Source of the DNA: Bacillota bacterium
GTDB taxonomy: Bacteria > Bacillota > Sulfobacillia > Sulfobacillales > Sulfobacillaceae
Length of the DNA: 54,167 nt
Direction: 5' to 3'
NCBI GenBank assembly: GCA_021841025.1
Contig: JAKBWA010000061.1
Coordinates: 1-54,167 of the forward strand
Numbering within the stretch: position 1 is the first letter of the stretch; the number at the start of each line of letters is the position of its first letter. The position numbers and the translations under genes were made by a program. Under the pieces are notes generated by a model. The model did not search any database. It was not told where the DNA came from and was given only the letters and a program-made list of their open reading frames with translations. Shown here in pieces: positions 43,510 through 52,502 of the stretch.

Positions 43510-45195
43510 TTATGGCATTTGGGCCGTAGGACTCGCTGTCAGCACATCAGTCGCTAAAACCGGCTTGGGCAATTTCGCCGGTTCCACCAACAAAGCCTGG
43601 TCAATGGCTTCCTGGAGATGATCAATAGCAATTATTTGAATGTCCTTTCTCTCGTTAAAGGACTGCTGCCAATTGTCTCGCGGGATCAGCACACGGGCAC
43701 AGCCTGCCTGAGCTGCCGCCTCAATTTTGGCCACAATGCCCCCGACTGGTTTCACCAAGCCCCGAATCGACAACTCGCCGGTCATGGCCACGCGGCCATC
43801 ACACGGCTTTCCCGTTACCGCAGAATATATCGCTACGGCTACGGCAATGCCAGCCGAAGGACCATCGAGCGGCACTCCCCCGGGAAAGTTGACGTGCAGA
43901 TCAAAATTATGCGATTGTACACTACACTGGTTACCTAACACCGTCAGCACATTTTCGATAGATCCGCGGGCCATAGATTTTCGCCGGATAGTGCGTCCAG
44001 AGGATCCCATCTCTTCTTCGTCCACGATACCCGTCACAAAGAGGCGCCCTGACCCCTCTACCACAGGCATGGCCACGGCCTCAATATCGATGACCGTTCC
44101 CAAATTCGGTCCATAGACAGCCAAACCATTGACGACGCCTATTTGTGGTTCATTGTTAACTTTTTTATCGGGCCTGGGATTATATTGACCGGAAGTCACG
44201 ACCCATTCCACATCATTTTGGGTCATCGTCCGTCTTCCTTCAGTTAAAGCCAAGCCGCAAGCTATTTGAATCAAATTCACGGCTTCCCGTCCGTTGCTAG
44301 CATACCGCTTTACGACTTCCACCGCACCCTTTTCTGCGTCCATACCCAGTTTATCCACGGCATTACGAGCTATTTCCTGAATTTCTGTGGGTAAAAGTCC
44401 GCGAAAAAACACTTCCACACAACGCGAACGAATGGCCGGCGGGATCTCTTGCGGTTGTCTGGTCGTCGCGCCTATCAGTCGAAAATCCGCTGGCAGCCCG
44501 TTTTCAAAAATGTCCTGAATGTGAGTGGGCACATTACTATCCTCGGAATTATAATAAGCCGATTCCAGCATGACCTTTCGGTCTTCCAGCACTTTGAGGA
44601 GCTTGTTTAATTGAATGGGATGGAGTTCCCCTATTTCATCGATAAAGAGAATGCCTCCGTGAGCTTTCGTTACAGCACCAGGTTTTGGTTGAGGGATTCC
44701 AGCCATGCCTAGTGGCCCCGCGCCCTGATAGATTGGATCATGTACTGACCCTATTAACGGATCGGCAATCCCACGTTCGTCGAACCGTGCGGTTGTAGCA
44801 TCAAGCTCAACGAATTTGGCATCACGTTGAAACGGTGTCCATGGCGCTTTTTTCGCTTCCTCCAAGACCAGCCGGGCAGCAGCAGTTTTACCCACTCCTG
44901 GCGGCCCATACACAATAATGTGCTGGGGATTGGGCCCACACAGGGCGGCTCTCAGAGCCCTAATGCCTTCTGATTGACCAATCACATCCTCGAAACGACT
45001 AGGACGCGTTTTCTCAGATAAGGGTTCACTGAGACGAATTGAGCGTAAGCGCCGCAACTTCTCCATTTCCTTTTTTGACTCTCGCTCGACAGCCACTTTG
45101 TTGCCTTGCTGGGATTTGAGGAGGTTCCAGAAGTATAATCCTATGACTATCGCAAAAAAGAATTGAATAAACGTGACAATGTTGGCAAGGTTCAC
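43510..45195 (-). CDS. lonB: LonB sporulation protease
   Basis: A membrane-anchored Lon paralogue (561 residues) lacking the LON N-domain. The first 25 residues form one membrane span (NIVTFIQFFFAIVIGLYFWNLL), then AAA+ with [48 protein letters not shown], and the protease domain with [19 protein letters not shown] (Ser) and GIVAKIEAAAQAG (Lys). Bacillus LonB acts under sigma-F in the forespore. AAGGAGGGGTACG precedes GTG 45195; the open frame to 45285 adds no conserved sequence. It follows clpX as in Bacillus. Confidence 0.93.
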   Translation of the reverse strand: MNLANIVTFIQFFFAIVIGLYFWNLLKSQQGNKVAVERESKKEMEKLRRLRSIRLSEPLSEKTRPSRFEDVIGQSEGIRALRAALCGPNPQHIIVYGPPGVGKTAAARLVLEEAKKAPWTPFQRDAKFVELDATTARFDERGIADPLIGSVHDPIYQGAGPLGMAGIPQPKPGAVTKAHGGILFIDEIGELHPIQLNKLLKVLEDRKVMLESAYYNSEDSNVPTHIQDIFENGLPADFRLIGATTRQPQEIPPAIRSRCVEVFFRGLLPTEIQEIARNAVDKLGMDAEKGAVEVVKRYASNGREAVNLIQIACGLALTEGRRTMTQNDVEWVVTSGQYNPRPDKKVNNEPQIGVVNGLAVYGPNLGTVIDIEAVAMPVVEGSGRLFVTGIVDEEEMGSSGRTIRRKSMARGSIENVLTVLGNQCSVQSHNFDLHVNFPGGVPLDGPSAGIAVAVAIYSAVTGKPCDGRVAMTGELSIRGLVKPVGGIVAKIEAAAQAGCARVLIPRDNWQQSFNERKDIQIIAIDHLQEAIDQALLVEPAKLPKPVLATDVLTASPTAQMP

Positions 45196-45346
45196 CGTAC
45201 CCCTCCTTCCGCACCTGGGCGAAAATTTTTTCGAGTCTCGCTCACAAGATAGAGTGATCGAAAACGGGGACGAGCAGACGGTCAATTCATGGACATCATG
45301 GATCTCTTCCCTATGGGAATTATGCCCAAGAGACCAAAGACTTATG

Positions 45347-45383
45347 CAAAAAACCTCTCGAGCTTTGCCCGAGAGGTTTTTCC
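45347..45383 (-). terminator. Terminator after clpX
   Basis: ACCTCTCG (45353-45360) and CGAGAGGT (45370-45377) form an 8-bp stem flanked by A and T runs on either side, giving a strong terminator in both directions. Confidence 0.9.
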
Positions 45384-45393
45384 CTTATACCAT

Positions 45394-46662
45394 TTATGCC
45401 GTTTCTTCCTTTTTCTTTCCGCGTTTAGCCCGGTCCTGGGTCACTAAGAGCGGATCATCATGCTTTTCTACCACATCTTGGGTGATAATGCATTTGGCGA
45501 TATCCGTTCGGCCCGGGATATCGTACATCACATCGAGCATGATGTCCTCAATTATCGCTCGGAGAGCTCTAGCTCCCGTGTTTCGGCGCATGGCTTCCCG
45601 TGCCACGGCTCGAACAGCTTCATCCTTAAACTCGAGCTCTACATTGTCTAAAGTCAACATTTTTTGATATTGCTTGACCAATGCATTCCGTGGCTCGGTT
45701 AAGATCTGAACCAACGCCGCCTCGTCGAGAGCATCCAATGTCACCAAAATCGGCAACCGTCCCACAAATTCGGGGATTAATCCAAATTTTAGCAAGTCTT
45801 CTGGCATGATTTTGGCCAGCACGTCGCCGATATTATTTTCCGGCATCTCAATCTCGGCATTGAATCCGAGCCCTTTTCGACCAATTCGCCGTTTAATGAT
45901 TTTATCTACTCCATCGAAGGCTCCTCCAACAATGAAGAGAATGTTGGTCGTATCGATCTGAATAAACTCTTGATGCGGATGTTTTCGACCCCCTTGAGGA
46001 GGAACTGAAGCAACCGTCCCTTCTAAAATTTTCAAGAGAGCTTGTTGCACACCTTCACCGGATACATCACGGGTAATAGACGGGTTCTCTGACTTGCGGG
46101 CAATCTTGTCGACCTCGTCAATGTAGACAATACCCTTCTCCGCTTTTTCCACGTCGTAGTCAGCTGCCTGGATAAGTTTGAGTAAAATATTCTCGACATC
46201 TTCTCCAACATATCCAGCTTCAGTCAAAGATGTGGCATCGGCAATCGCAAACGGGACATTTAAGATCTTTGCCAACGTCTGCGCGAGAAGTGTCTTTCCT
46301 GAACCGGTAGGGCCTAACATCAAGATATTGGACTTTTGCAGTTCAACGTCATCGACTTTACTCCCTAGATTTATCCGCTTGTAGTGGTTATATACCGCAA
46401 CCGAAAGAGTCTTTTTGGCACGGTCCTGCCCCACGACGTACTGATCTAGTATCGCTCTAATTTCCTGCGGCTTGGGAATGTCCTTCAGTTCGAATTCAAC
46501 ATCATCACTGAGCTCCTCTTCAATAATCTCGGAGCACAGCTCAACGCATTCGTCGCAAATGTATACTCCCCCAGGACCAGCTATCAGTCTTTTCACCTGG
46601 TCTTGATACTTACCGCAAAACGAGCACTTCAATTGGCCTTTTTCATCGGTGAACTTGAACAT
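45394..46662 (-). CDS. clpX: ATP-dependent Clp protease ATP-binding subunit ClpX
   Basis: ClpX (422 residues) unfolds substrates for ClpP. The N-terminal zinc-binding domain ([31 protein letters not shown]) holds four Cys; the AAA+ module shows [29 protein letters not shown], and the ClpP-contact loop region with IGRKGLGF (IGF-type). AGGGGGGCTTATA precedes the ATG. It lies 49 bases after clpP in the tig-clpP-clpX series. Confidence 0.97.
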   Translation of the reverse strand: MFKFTDEKGQLKCSFCGKYQDQVKRLIAGPGGVYICDECVELCSEIIEEELSDDVEFELKDIPKPQEIRAILDQYVVGQDRAKKTLSVAVYNHYKRINLGSKVDDVELQKSNILMLGPTGSGKTLLAQTLAKILNVPFAIADATSLTEAGYVGEDVENILLKLIQAADYDVEKAEKGIVYIDEVDKIARKSENPSITRDVSGEGVQQALLKILEGTVASVPPQGGRKHPHQEFIQIDTTNILFIVGGAFDGVDKIIKRRIGRKGLGFNAEIEMPENNIGDVLAKIMPEDLLKFGLIPEFVGRLPILVTLDALDEAALVQILTEPRNALVKQYQKMLTLDNVELEFKDEAVRAVAREAMRRNTGARALRAIIEDIMLDVMYDIPGRTDIAKCIITQDVVEKHDDPLLVTQDRAKRGKKKEETA

Positions 46663-46711
46663 TATAAGCCCCCCTCTTTGACACCCCTACAATCACCAAG
46701 CTAACCATAAG

Positions 46712-47338
46712 TTATTCCTCAGAGTTGGGTTCAGAACCCGTCTTGTTTCGTGGCGCTACAACCTCATCAATTAGATGATACGCCTTAGCTTCTTCAGATG
46801 TCATCCAGTAGTCTCGCTGCGTCTCTTCCAAAATCTGAGCCACCGAATGTTTTGAATGCTTGGCCAAGATCCCGGCTAACGTTTCGCGACTTCTTAGCAA
46901 CTCTTTCATCTGAATTTCTACATCTGTGGTTTTACCCCCGAGATTGTTGATCCACGGCTCATGAATCATGACCCGAGCATTCGGCAAAGCAAACCGCTTG
47001 CCTTCGGCTCCACCGGTGAGCAATAAAGCACCCATACTGGCCGCCATGCCCACACAAATTGTAGACACATCAGGCTTAATATATTGCATCGTATCATAAA
47101 TTCCCAACCCTGCACTAACAGACCCACCGGGAGAATTAACGTATAGATGAATATCGCGATCTGGGTCGTCGCTTTCCAAAAATAGCAACTGCGCCACTAC
47201 CAAATTCGCGACATCATCGTCAATAGCATTCCCCAGAAAAATTATTCGTTCCTTTAGCAGGCGCGAATAAATGTCATAGGAACGCTCGCCCCGGTTGGTT
47301 TGTTCGACGACCATAGGAACGAGATAACCAAAACTCAT
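46712..47338 (-). CDS. clpP: ATP-dependent Clp protease proteolytic subunit ClpP
   Basis: A 208-residue serine protease forming the tetradecameric chamber. The catalytic Ser lies in [11 protein letters not shown], the His in ARVMIHEP and the Asp in the [10 protein letters not shown] region. The stretch before [27 protein letters not shown] is a propeptide-like extension. The ATG overlaps the tig stop by 4 bases (ATGA) with AAGGGGAG upstream, so translation is coupled. Confidence 0.97.
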   Translation of the reverse strand: MSFGYLVPMVVEQTNRGERSYDIYSRLLKERIIFLGNAIDDDVANLVVAQLLFLESDDPDRDIHLYVNSPGGSVSAGLGIYDTMQYIKPDVSTICVGMAASMGALLLTGGAEGKRFALPNARVMIHEPWINNLGGKTTDVEIQMKELLRSRETLAGILAKHSKHSVAQILEETQRDYWMTSEEAKAYHLIDEVVAPRNKTGSEPNSEE

Positions 47339-48666
47339 TCTGCGTTCTCCCCTTCATTGTCGAGTACGGTAGTTGCCAGATAATCTCTCACTTTGTATAC
47401 CACGGCATTTGCTCGCAATAAGTCAAATTCCCCAGAATTTCGGTAATAACGGATAAGATCATTTATGGGTTGCCGATAGGTATCCGCCAAGGCTTGGAGC
47501 GCCTGAACCACTTCTTCATCACTAACGCTGATACTTTCTTTCTCAGCGATCGCTTCTAAGATTAAGTCCTCTTTCACCTGTTCTTCCGCGCTAGGTCGAA
47601 ATTGATCATGTAACGCTTCTGGGGTTATTTTCTGGCTGTCCAGATACTCTTGTGTGCTGGCGCCAATTTGTGAAAGAGAGTATTCCAGTTCGCGCAACTG
47701 AGAGTGAATCGCTTCATTTACTAAACTCCCTGGAATATCTACAGACACCCGTTCCTTTAGTTTACCCATGATACGCTTTAAGCGTTCATTTTTGGCTTCT
47801 GTTTCCAACCTGGTTTTTGCATTCTCTGTCACCTGAGTGCGTAATTCCTGGAGTGATTCCAACCCTACTGCCTTGGCTAGCTCATCATTAATTTCCGGAA
47901 TATCGGGACGCTTATTCTCAAGCACAGTCACTTCGAAACGAACAGGTTTTCCTGCCAAATCTACCTCGGGATGATTCTCGGGATACGTAAGCCTAATCGT
48001 TTGCGGTTCGTTGACCCTAACGCCAATCAACTGATCCTCTAGCCCTTCCACGGCTGTACCTGAGCCAACTTCTAAAGTGTAAGAGTCATCCTCGACGAAC
48101 GGTTCAGCATCGGACGATTCTTCCTCTGACTCCTCGATTTCCAAATAACCCTTTAAGCTAAGAACAACCCGATTTCCTTTAGAAACCGGCTCGTCGTCCG
48201 CCGGAACCATTTGTGCCTGCTGCTTCGCCACTGCTGCCAATTCTTGCTCAATCTGCTCTTCTGTAGGCTCAGAGATCTCCAACGGTTCCCTCAACAAATC
48301 ATGGTACTCCGGCAACTCTAAATCAGGCTTAGACTCCACTTCAATATCGAATTCAAATGGCTCGCCAGCATCTAATTTTACAATATTTATCTTGGGTTCC
48401 GCCACTGGCTGAACTGATACTTCGTCCAATGCCTCACGATACCGATTCTGAACCAATTGTTGAGCCGCTTCCTGAAGAATCACTTCGGAGCCGACAAATC
48501 GTTCAAATATGGGCCGAGGAACCTTCCCACGGCGAAATCCGGGCACATTATACTTTCCTACGACACTTCGAAAAGCTTTATCCATCGCAACTGAAAGGTC
48601 GTTAGGATCAATAGTTACCGAAATCCTTGCGACTGAATTGGGCAACCTTTGTAAGGCCACTTGCAT
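47335..48666 (-). CDS. tig: Trigger factor chaperone/prolyl isomerase
   Basis: Trigger factor (443 residues) binds nascent chains at the ribosome exit. The N-terminal ribosome-binding domain has the signature [15 protein letters not shown] (about 43-57), then an FKBP-like domain ([15 protein letters not shown]... [16 protein letters not shown]) and a helical C-terminal domain. The FKBP domain holds an acidic insertion ([15 protein letters not shown]). GGAGG is about 12 bases before ATG 48666; the frame is open to 48687. A tRNA-cluster terminator lies upstream at 48741-48766. Confidence 0.95.
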   Translation of the reverse strand: MQVALQRLPNSVARISVTIDPNDLSVAMDKAFRSVVGKYNVPGFRRGKVPRPIFERFVGSEVILQEAAQQLVQNRYREALDEVSVQPVAEPKINIVKLDAGEPFEFDIEVESKPDLELPEYHDLLREPLEISEPTEEQIEQELAAVAKQQAQMVPADDEPVSKGNRVVLSLKGYLEIEESEEESSDAEPFVEDDSYTLEVGSGTAVEGLEDQLIGVRVNEPQTIRLTYPENHPEVDLAGKPVRFEVTVLENKRPDIPEINDELAKAVGLESLQELRTQVTENAKTRLETEAKNERLKRIMGKLKERVSVDIPGSLVNEAIHSQLRELEYSLSQIGASTQEYLDSQKITPEALHDQFRPSAEEQVKEDLILEAIAEKESISVSDEEVVQALQALADTYRQPINDLIRYYRNSGEFDLLRANAVVYKVRDYLATTVLDNEGENAE

Positions 48667-48740
48667 TGTTATGTAATTCCTCCTCAATACCCGTTACAAA
48701 TGAAGTTATTATATCACACCTTAAAAAGGTGTCCAAGTCT

Positions 48741-48766
48741 AAAAACGAGGCGCTTATCGCGCCTCG
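48741..48766 (-). terminator. Terminator after the tRNA cluster
   Basis: A perfect 8-bp stem CGAGGCGC (48746-48753) / GCGCCTCG (48759-48766) with a 5-base loop is followed by TTTTT on the minus strand (48741-48745), directly after the tRNA-Gly gene. Confidence 0.95.
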
Positions 48767-48771
48767 ACAAA

Positions 48772-48846
48772 TGGAGCGGAAGACGGGACTTGAACCCGCG
48801 ACCCTCGCCTTGGCAAGGCGATGCTCTACCGCTGAGCTACTTCCGC
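48772..48846 (-). tRNA. tRNA-Gly (GCC)
   Basis: A full cloverleaf: acceptor GCGGAAG/CTTCCGC, D arm TAGCTCAGCGGTAGAGC, anticodon loop CTTGCCAAG reading GCC, T arm GGGTTCAAGTCCC. The 3' CCA is encoded. Last gene of the cluster. Confidence 0.97.
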
Positions 48847-48853
48847 AATTGAA

Positions 48854-48937
48854 TGGTGCGAGGGAAGGGATTTGAACCCTTACGCCTTTCGGCACGAGAT
48901 CCTAAGTCTCGCATGTCTGCCGTTCCATCACCCTCGC
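48854..48937 (-). tRNA. tRNA-Leu (TAG)
   Basis: A class II tRNA of 84 bases with a long variable arm (CTCGTGCCGAAAGGCG region). Acceptor GCGAGGG/CCCTCGC, anticodon loop CTTAGGA reading TAG, discriminator A and encoded CCA. Confidence 0.96.
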
Positions 48938-48938
48938 G

Positions 48939-49014
48939 TGGTGCGCCCGGTAGGATTCGAACCTACGACCTGCGGATTCGAAGTCCGTCACTCTATCCAC
49001 TGAGCTACGGGCGC
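48939..49014 (-). tRNA. tRNA-Arg (TCG)
   Basis: Acceptor GCGCCCG/CGGGCGC, anticodon stem CGGA/TCCG with loop CTTCGAA reading TCG, T arm TAGGTTCGAATCCTA, discriminator A and encoded CCA. Confidence 0.96.
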
Positions 49015-49051
49015 AAAAAATCCCGGTAGACCGGGGCAATCTAACAACATT

Positions 49052-49129
49052 TGGGGTGAATGAGGGGACTTGAACCCCCGACCCCCAGGGCCACAACCTG
49101 GTGCTCTAACCAACTGAGCTACATCCACC
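49052..49129 (-). tRNA. tRNA-His (GTG)
   Basis: Anticodon stem CCAGG/CCTGG with loop TTGTGGC reading GTG. The gene encodes the extra G at -1 (49129) opposite discriminator C73 (49055), the identity feature of tRNA-His, and the CCA end. Confidence 0.96.
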
Positions 49130-49141
49130 GTCTTTAATTCG

Positions 49142-49218
49142 TGGTGTCCCCGGCAGGACTTGAACCTGCGACGCCGGGATTAGAAGTCCCGCGCTCTATC
49201 CAACTGAGCTACGGGGAC
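49142..49218 (-). tRNA. tRNA-Arg (TCT)
   Basis: Acceptor GTCCCCG/CGGGGAC, anticodon stem CGGGA/TCCCG with loop CTTCTAA reading TCT, T arm CAGGTTCAAGTCCTG, discriminator A and encoded CCA. Confidence 0.96.
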
Positions 49219-49227
49219 GCCTTCGTC

Positions 49228-49304
49228 TGGTCGGGGCGACAGGATTTGAACCTGCGACCCCTTGCTCCCAAAGCAAGTGCGCTACCAAACTGCGCTACGC
49301 CCCG
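49228..49304 (-). tRNA. tRNA-Pro (TGG)
   Basis: Acceptor CGGGGCG/CGCCCCG, D arm TAGCGCAGTTTGGTAGCGC, anticodon stem CTTGC/GCAAG with loop TTTGGGA reading TGG, discriminator A and encoded CCA. First gene of the cluster. Confidence 0.97.
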
Positions 49305-49320
49305 AATCGAAGCATGTAAT

Positions 49321-49349
49321 AATATAGCATGCTTTCAACTCATCGTCAA
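49321..49349 (-). promoter_or_regulatory. Sigma-A promoter of the tRNA cluster
   Basis: TTGACG (49344-49349) and TATATT (49321-49326) on the minus strand at exactly 17 bases, with the tRNA-Pro 5' end 16 bases past the -10 box. Confidence 0.8.
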
Positions 49350-49587
49350 CGAATACGGCAAACACGCAAACAATCCTACGAACCGATGCTCGCGACATAT
49401 TAGGCAAGGCAGGATTCTCGAGACTCACTACTTAAGAAATGCCGGACCCAGCCTTAACGGCAGGCACACATAAAGCAGCAGGGTGCCGTGATGATTTATG
49501 TTCTCTGAAAGATCAAAAGGACCCAATACACGAGAAAAATTTGCATCTTCGCCCCTGAGTTTCCCAGAACCTATTTTGCCGCGATTG

Positions 49588-49791
49588 TCACTTTTTAATC
49601 TGGTACGCCCGCAATACGCTCCACATAATGGACGCCGCTATGAGCACAAACAAAACCAACCCTGCAGAGCGAGTCAATCCCATGTGGGAGAGTAGAAACA
49701 CAATCGCCAGCGTCACCATGCTCATTGCCGCTAAAGCTGGATCTTCCACGAACAGCCCATACACTTTTCTTATCCATTGTTTGAAGGTCAC
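49588..49791 (-). CDS. Small membrane protein paired with the COG4280-like gene
   Basis: A 67-residue protein with an amphipathic N-terminus (FKQWIRKVYGLFVEDP) and two spans (about 19-37 and 42-60), ending YQIKK. I do not recognise it. The GTG start overlaps the stop of the upstream membrane protein by 4 bases (GTGA), implying coupled translation and a joint role. Confidence 0.6.
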   Translation of the reverse strand: MTFKQWIRKVYGLFVEDPALAAMSMVTLAIVFLLSHMGLTRSAGLVLFVLIAASIMWSVLRAYQIKK

Positions 49792-50507
49792 GAAGCCCTA
49801 ACACCACCCTTTTTCAACATCCGCACCAAAAGTGCGCTGACCATGAGGTATCCCGCAATTAAAAGGAGTAATGTCGTATCCGACAGAGGCCACTTAATGC
49901 CCATGGATTGGCCCGCCCAATAGCTGCCAAAACTGGTCAGCATAACTCCTACCACAAATTTCAGGGTGTTTTCTGGCACTTTAGCCAAAGGCGCTCGCAG
50001 GGCAATGCCCAGAGCTAGCACTACCACAAGGCCGACAAATGCGCCCATAATAGCGCTGCCAAATGCGTGAGCTCCCGATCCCATGGTCAATACAATAACC
50101 ACGACTTCCAGTCCTTCCAGAAGTACACCGTTATAGGCTGTGGCTTGAGCCTCGAAACTTCCTTGGTTACTCGATCGAAGTCGGTTAATTTGCTTTTGGT
50201 AGGCCGCTTCCTCGTCATGTAGCGCTTTAAGCCCAGCATAACGCAAGATGGCTTTGCGAATCCATTTCAACCCAAAAAGCAATAGCAAAACTCCCACAAT
50301 TCCTTGCACGATGTGAAGCGGAACAACGCGTAAAACACCTTCCCCTAATACGCCAACCAACAACGCCAAGGTGACAACAGCATATAACACTCCGCGTAGA
50401 GCAGGACGAAATCCATAGACCACTCCCGCCGCCAAAACAATCGACAACGCCTCAATAAATTCAACCGATGAAGCGAGAAAAGATGCGACCAGGACATAAA
50501 AATTCAA
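49788..50507 (-). CDS. COG4280/FTR1-like polytopic membrane protein
   Basis: A membrane protein of about 239 residues with six to seven spans and two internal repeats. Repeat one has FLASSVEFIEALSIVLAAG and repeat two YNGVLLEGLEVVVIVLTMG, each with an ExxE pair (EFIE, EGLE) in a span; the arrangement resembles FTR1 iron permeases (REGLE) and the TMEM165-like families, so cation transport is a reasonable guess, not shown. A charged loop (RYAGLKALHDEEAAYQKQINRLRSS) separates the halves. AAAGGAG lies 7 bases before TTG 50507; ATG codons at 50513, 50528 and 50537 are alternatives. Confidence 0.65.
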   Translation of the reverse strand: MNFYVLVASFLASSVEFIEALSIVLAAGVVYGFRPALRGVLYAVVTLALLVGVLGEGVLRVVPLHIVQGIVGVLLLLFGLKWIRKAILRYAGLKALHDEEAAYQKQINRLRSSNQGSFEAQATAYNGVLLEGLEVVVIVLTMGSGAHAFGSAIMGAFVGLVVVLALGIALRAPLAKVPENTLKFVVGVMLTSFGSYWAGQSMGIKWPLSDTTLLLLIAGYLMVSALLVRMLKKGGVRAS

Positions 50508-50537
50508 CGTCATTCTCCTTTTCGCCATGTATTTCAT

Positions 50538-51171
50538 TAGTTAATAGACAAAAATTCGGCCGACTTGCTATCGCTTCAAACTAGTGCTACGGTATTGACC
50601 AATATCAAGCGGATACTGCCTTGTTGAAGATCATCCTAAGTCTGGGGAATATCCCTCGCTTATCACGATAGCAACCCGCGAGTCCCTTCATAGTCTAATG
50701 ATGCTTCAATGAAGCATCTGAATCAAGACATCGGGATACTGGGATAGCTAAAAGAACTCACCCTGTACCGAAGAACGGATTCTGTAGAGATCGGTATCCA
50801 TGCCAAAATATTCTTGGGCAGCATGGTGTGGGCTTCACTCTCATTTAGTCAGAGAAGAGCAGGCACTGGAAGCGTAAGTTCAGACGACTCAGATGACTCC
50901 CTGTACTCCAACACGCCATAAGATCTACTCGCTTTGGTTCAGAGCAATGCCTCCGGAGGCGGGCAATGGCGTGATGTCTTATATGGGTTACCACGGAATC
51001 GCCCCCCTTTCTTTGGCCAAAAGCCTGGCTGTTCTTTCGAATGCAAAGACGAGTGGTGGATTTGGGAAGACCCATGAAAACATCTTGGGAGCAGAAGATT
51101 TCAAGCCTTTTGCCCACTATCAGTGAATAGCCAGTCTACAGTGAATAGCTGATGAAGAAAGGAAGGGTTCC
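50538..51171. other. Intergenic 0.63 kb with repeats and no supported gene
   Basis: Overlapping short frames on both strands (such as 50893-51126 plus and 51117-50845 minus) lack ribosome sites and family features, so this may be decayed sequence. Two repeats are notable: a palindrome GATGCTTCA-A-TGAAGCATC at 50700-50718 and a direct repeat CAGTGAATAGC at 51121-51131 and 51139-51149, the latter 23 bases before the next start codon. Confidence 0.5.
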
Positions 51172-52155
51172 ATGGAACAAAAAATGATGAATGCCGCACT
51201 GATTCGTGAGATCCCAGGAGATGCCGTATTGGGCGAGATAGCCGCACCAATGCGAAAAGCTGGCCAGGTTTTAATTGAGGTACGGGCGGCGTCCCTCAAT
51301 CCACTCGACCTTCTCGTCGCTTCGGGCAAATTCTATCTGGGTCATCCCCCGGTGCCCTATGTACCGGGTTTAGAAGGGGCAGGGGCAGTTTTAGAAGGGA
51401 GCCATCTGCAGCCTGGGACCCGAGTGCGTTTTGAATGCAGCGTTCTTTCGCCTTATGGAAGTCTCGCTCCCTTGGCGGTGGTTGATGAGAATGCCGTCAT
51501 TCCCGTTCCCGAAAATGCGCCGGATGACTTGGTGGCAAGCTTAGGCATTGCGGGTATGGCAGGATGGCTGTCGGTGGCATGGCGGGCACGTCTTTCAAAA
51601 GGAGAGAGAGTGGCTGTGCTCGGCGCCACTGGGGTGGTTGGTCAAATTGCGGTCCAGGCTGCGCGATTACTGGGTGCTGGGCGGATCGTTGCAGTAGGGC
51701 GCAACCCCAGGACACTACGAAAAATACAGGATCTGGGAGCAGACGCAAGCGTGGAACTGGATCAAGGCAGCGATTCCAAACTGGGGGAAGCATTAAAGGA
51801 GGCAGCCGGTGGACCAATTGACGTGGTCATTGATACTTTATGGGGAAATCCCGTTTCGGGTGCCATCATGGCAATGGCCTCCGGAGGACGGCTGGTGAAC
51901 ATCGGCCAAAGTGCCGATCCCGTGTTGTCATTGCCTTCGTCTGCCCTAAGGGGCAAGATGCTGTCTCTGCTTGGCTACTCCAATCTTTTGGTCCCCTTGG
52001 AAGAACAGCACAATGGCTTTCACACAATTCTCGAACATGCTGTCAAAGGAAATTTAAAGGTAAACCGACAAGTGAGTCCTTTAACACAAGCCAGCCAGGT
52101 CTGGCGCTCACAAAGAAATTCGCCAAATCAAAAACTCGTGGTAATACCTTCCTGA
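51172..52155 (+). CDS. MDR-family zinc-independent (quinone-type) oxidoreductase
   Basis: A 327-residue medium-chain dehydrogenase/reductase. The N-terminal GroES-like domain has VLIEVRAASLNPLDLLVASGKF and PYVPGLEGAGAVLEG without the catalytic zinc ligands, and the Rossmann domain has VAVLGATGVVGQIAVQAARLLGAGRIVAVGRN. This matches NADPH:quinone reductase or 2-alkenal reductase types; the substrate is unknown. AAAGGAAGGG precedes the ATG. Just upstream lie two copies of an 11-base direct repeat that could bind a regulator. Confidence 0.88.
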   Translation: MEQKMMNAALIREIPGDAVLGEIAAPMRKAGQVLIEVRAASLNPLDLLVASGKFYLGHPPVPYVPGLEGAGAVLEGSHLQPGTRVRFECSVLSPYGSLAPLAVVDENAVIPVPENAPDDLVASLGIAGMAGWLSVAWRARLSKGERVAVLGATGVVGQIAVQAARLLGAGRIVAVGRNPRTLRKIQDLGADASVELDQGSDSKLGEALKEAAGGPIDVVIDTLWGNPVSGAIMAMASGGRLVNIGQSADPVLSLPSSALRGKMLSLLGYSNLLVPLEEQHNGFHTILEHAVKGNLKVNRQVSPLTQASQVWRSQRNSPNQKLVVIPS

Positions 52156-52502
52156 ACGGACAATGAGGGGGGTTGTCCCGGCTTGGTGGCTGCTGGCACG
52201 GGCGCACAATGGTTCTTGTGCAGTCAGATGCGCGATGATTAGACCCAAAAACAGTAGGCGTTTTGCTGCACGCGAAAGCCAAGCGAAACAGAGATTTCAG
52301 GATTTCGCGCGTATTATACAACATGTCACTGTTTAAGCCGATGAAACAACAGAGCGTAATTTGACCGTGTGATCTCTATCACACGGCCGACTTGACCTGG
52401 AACAAATGACCACAGGGATTTTGACAAACCATGGCGAGTCAATCACGTCAATGGGGTTGTCGTAAGAATCCCCCAGGCTTCTACCATGGGGGGGCGTCAA
52501 CC
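52156..52502. other. Intergenic 0.35 kb between converging genes
   Basis: It holds the CRP/FNR-type palindrome at 52365-52386 but no gene: short frames here have no ribosome sites and overlap the methyltransferase end. No clear terminator was seen. Confidence 0.5.
52365..52386. promoter_or_regulatory. CRP/FNR-type 22-base palindrome
   Basis: CCGTGTGAT-CTCT-ATCACACGG has perfect 9-base arms and contains TGTGA-N6-TCACA, the classic CRP consensus. It sits between two converging genes, 210 bases past the MDR stop, and no start codon follows it suitably. It may instead be an RNA hairpin. Confidence 0.5.

Noticed and set aside
50893-51126. 77-codon plus-strand frame before the MDR gene
   Set aside because: Overlapping frames of similar quality on the other strand, no ribosome site, no family features.
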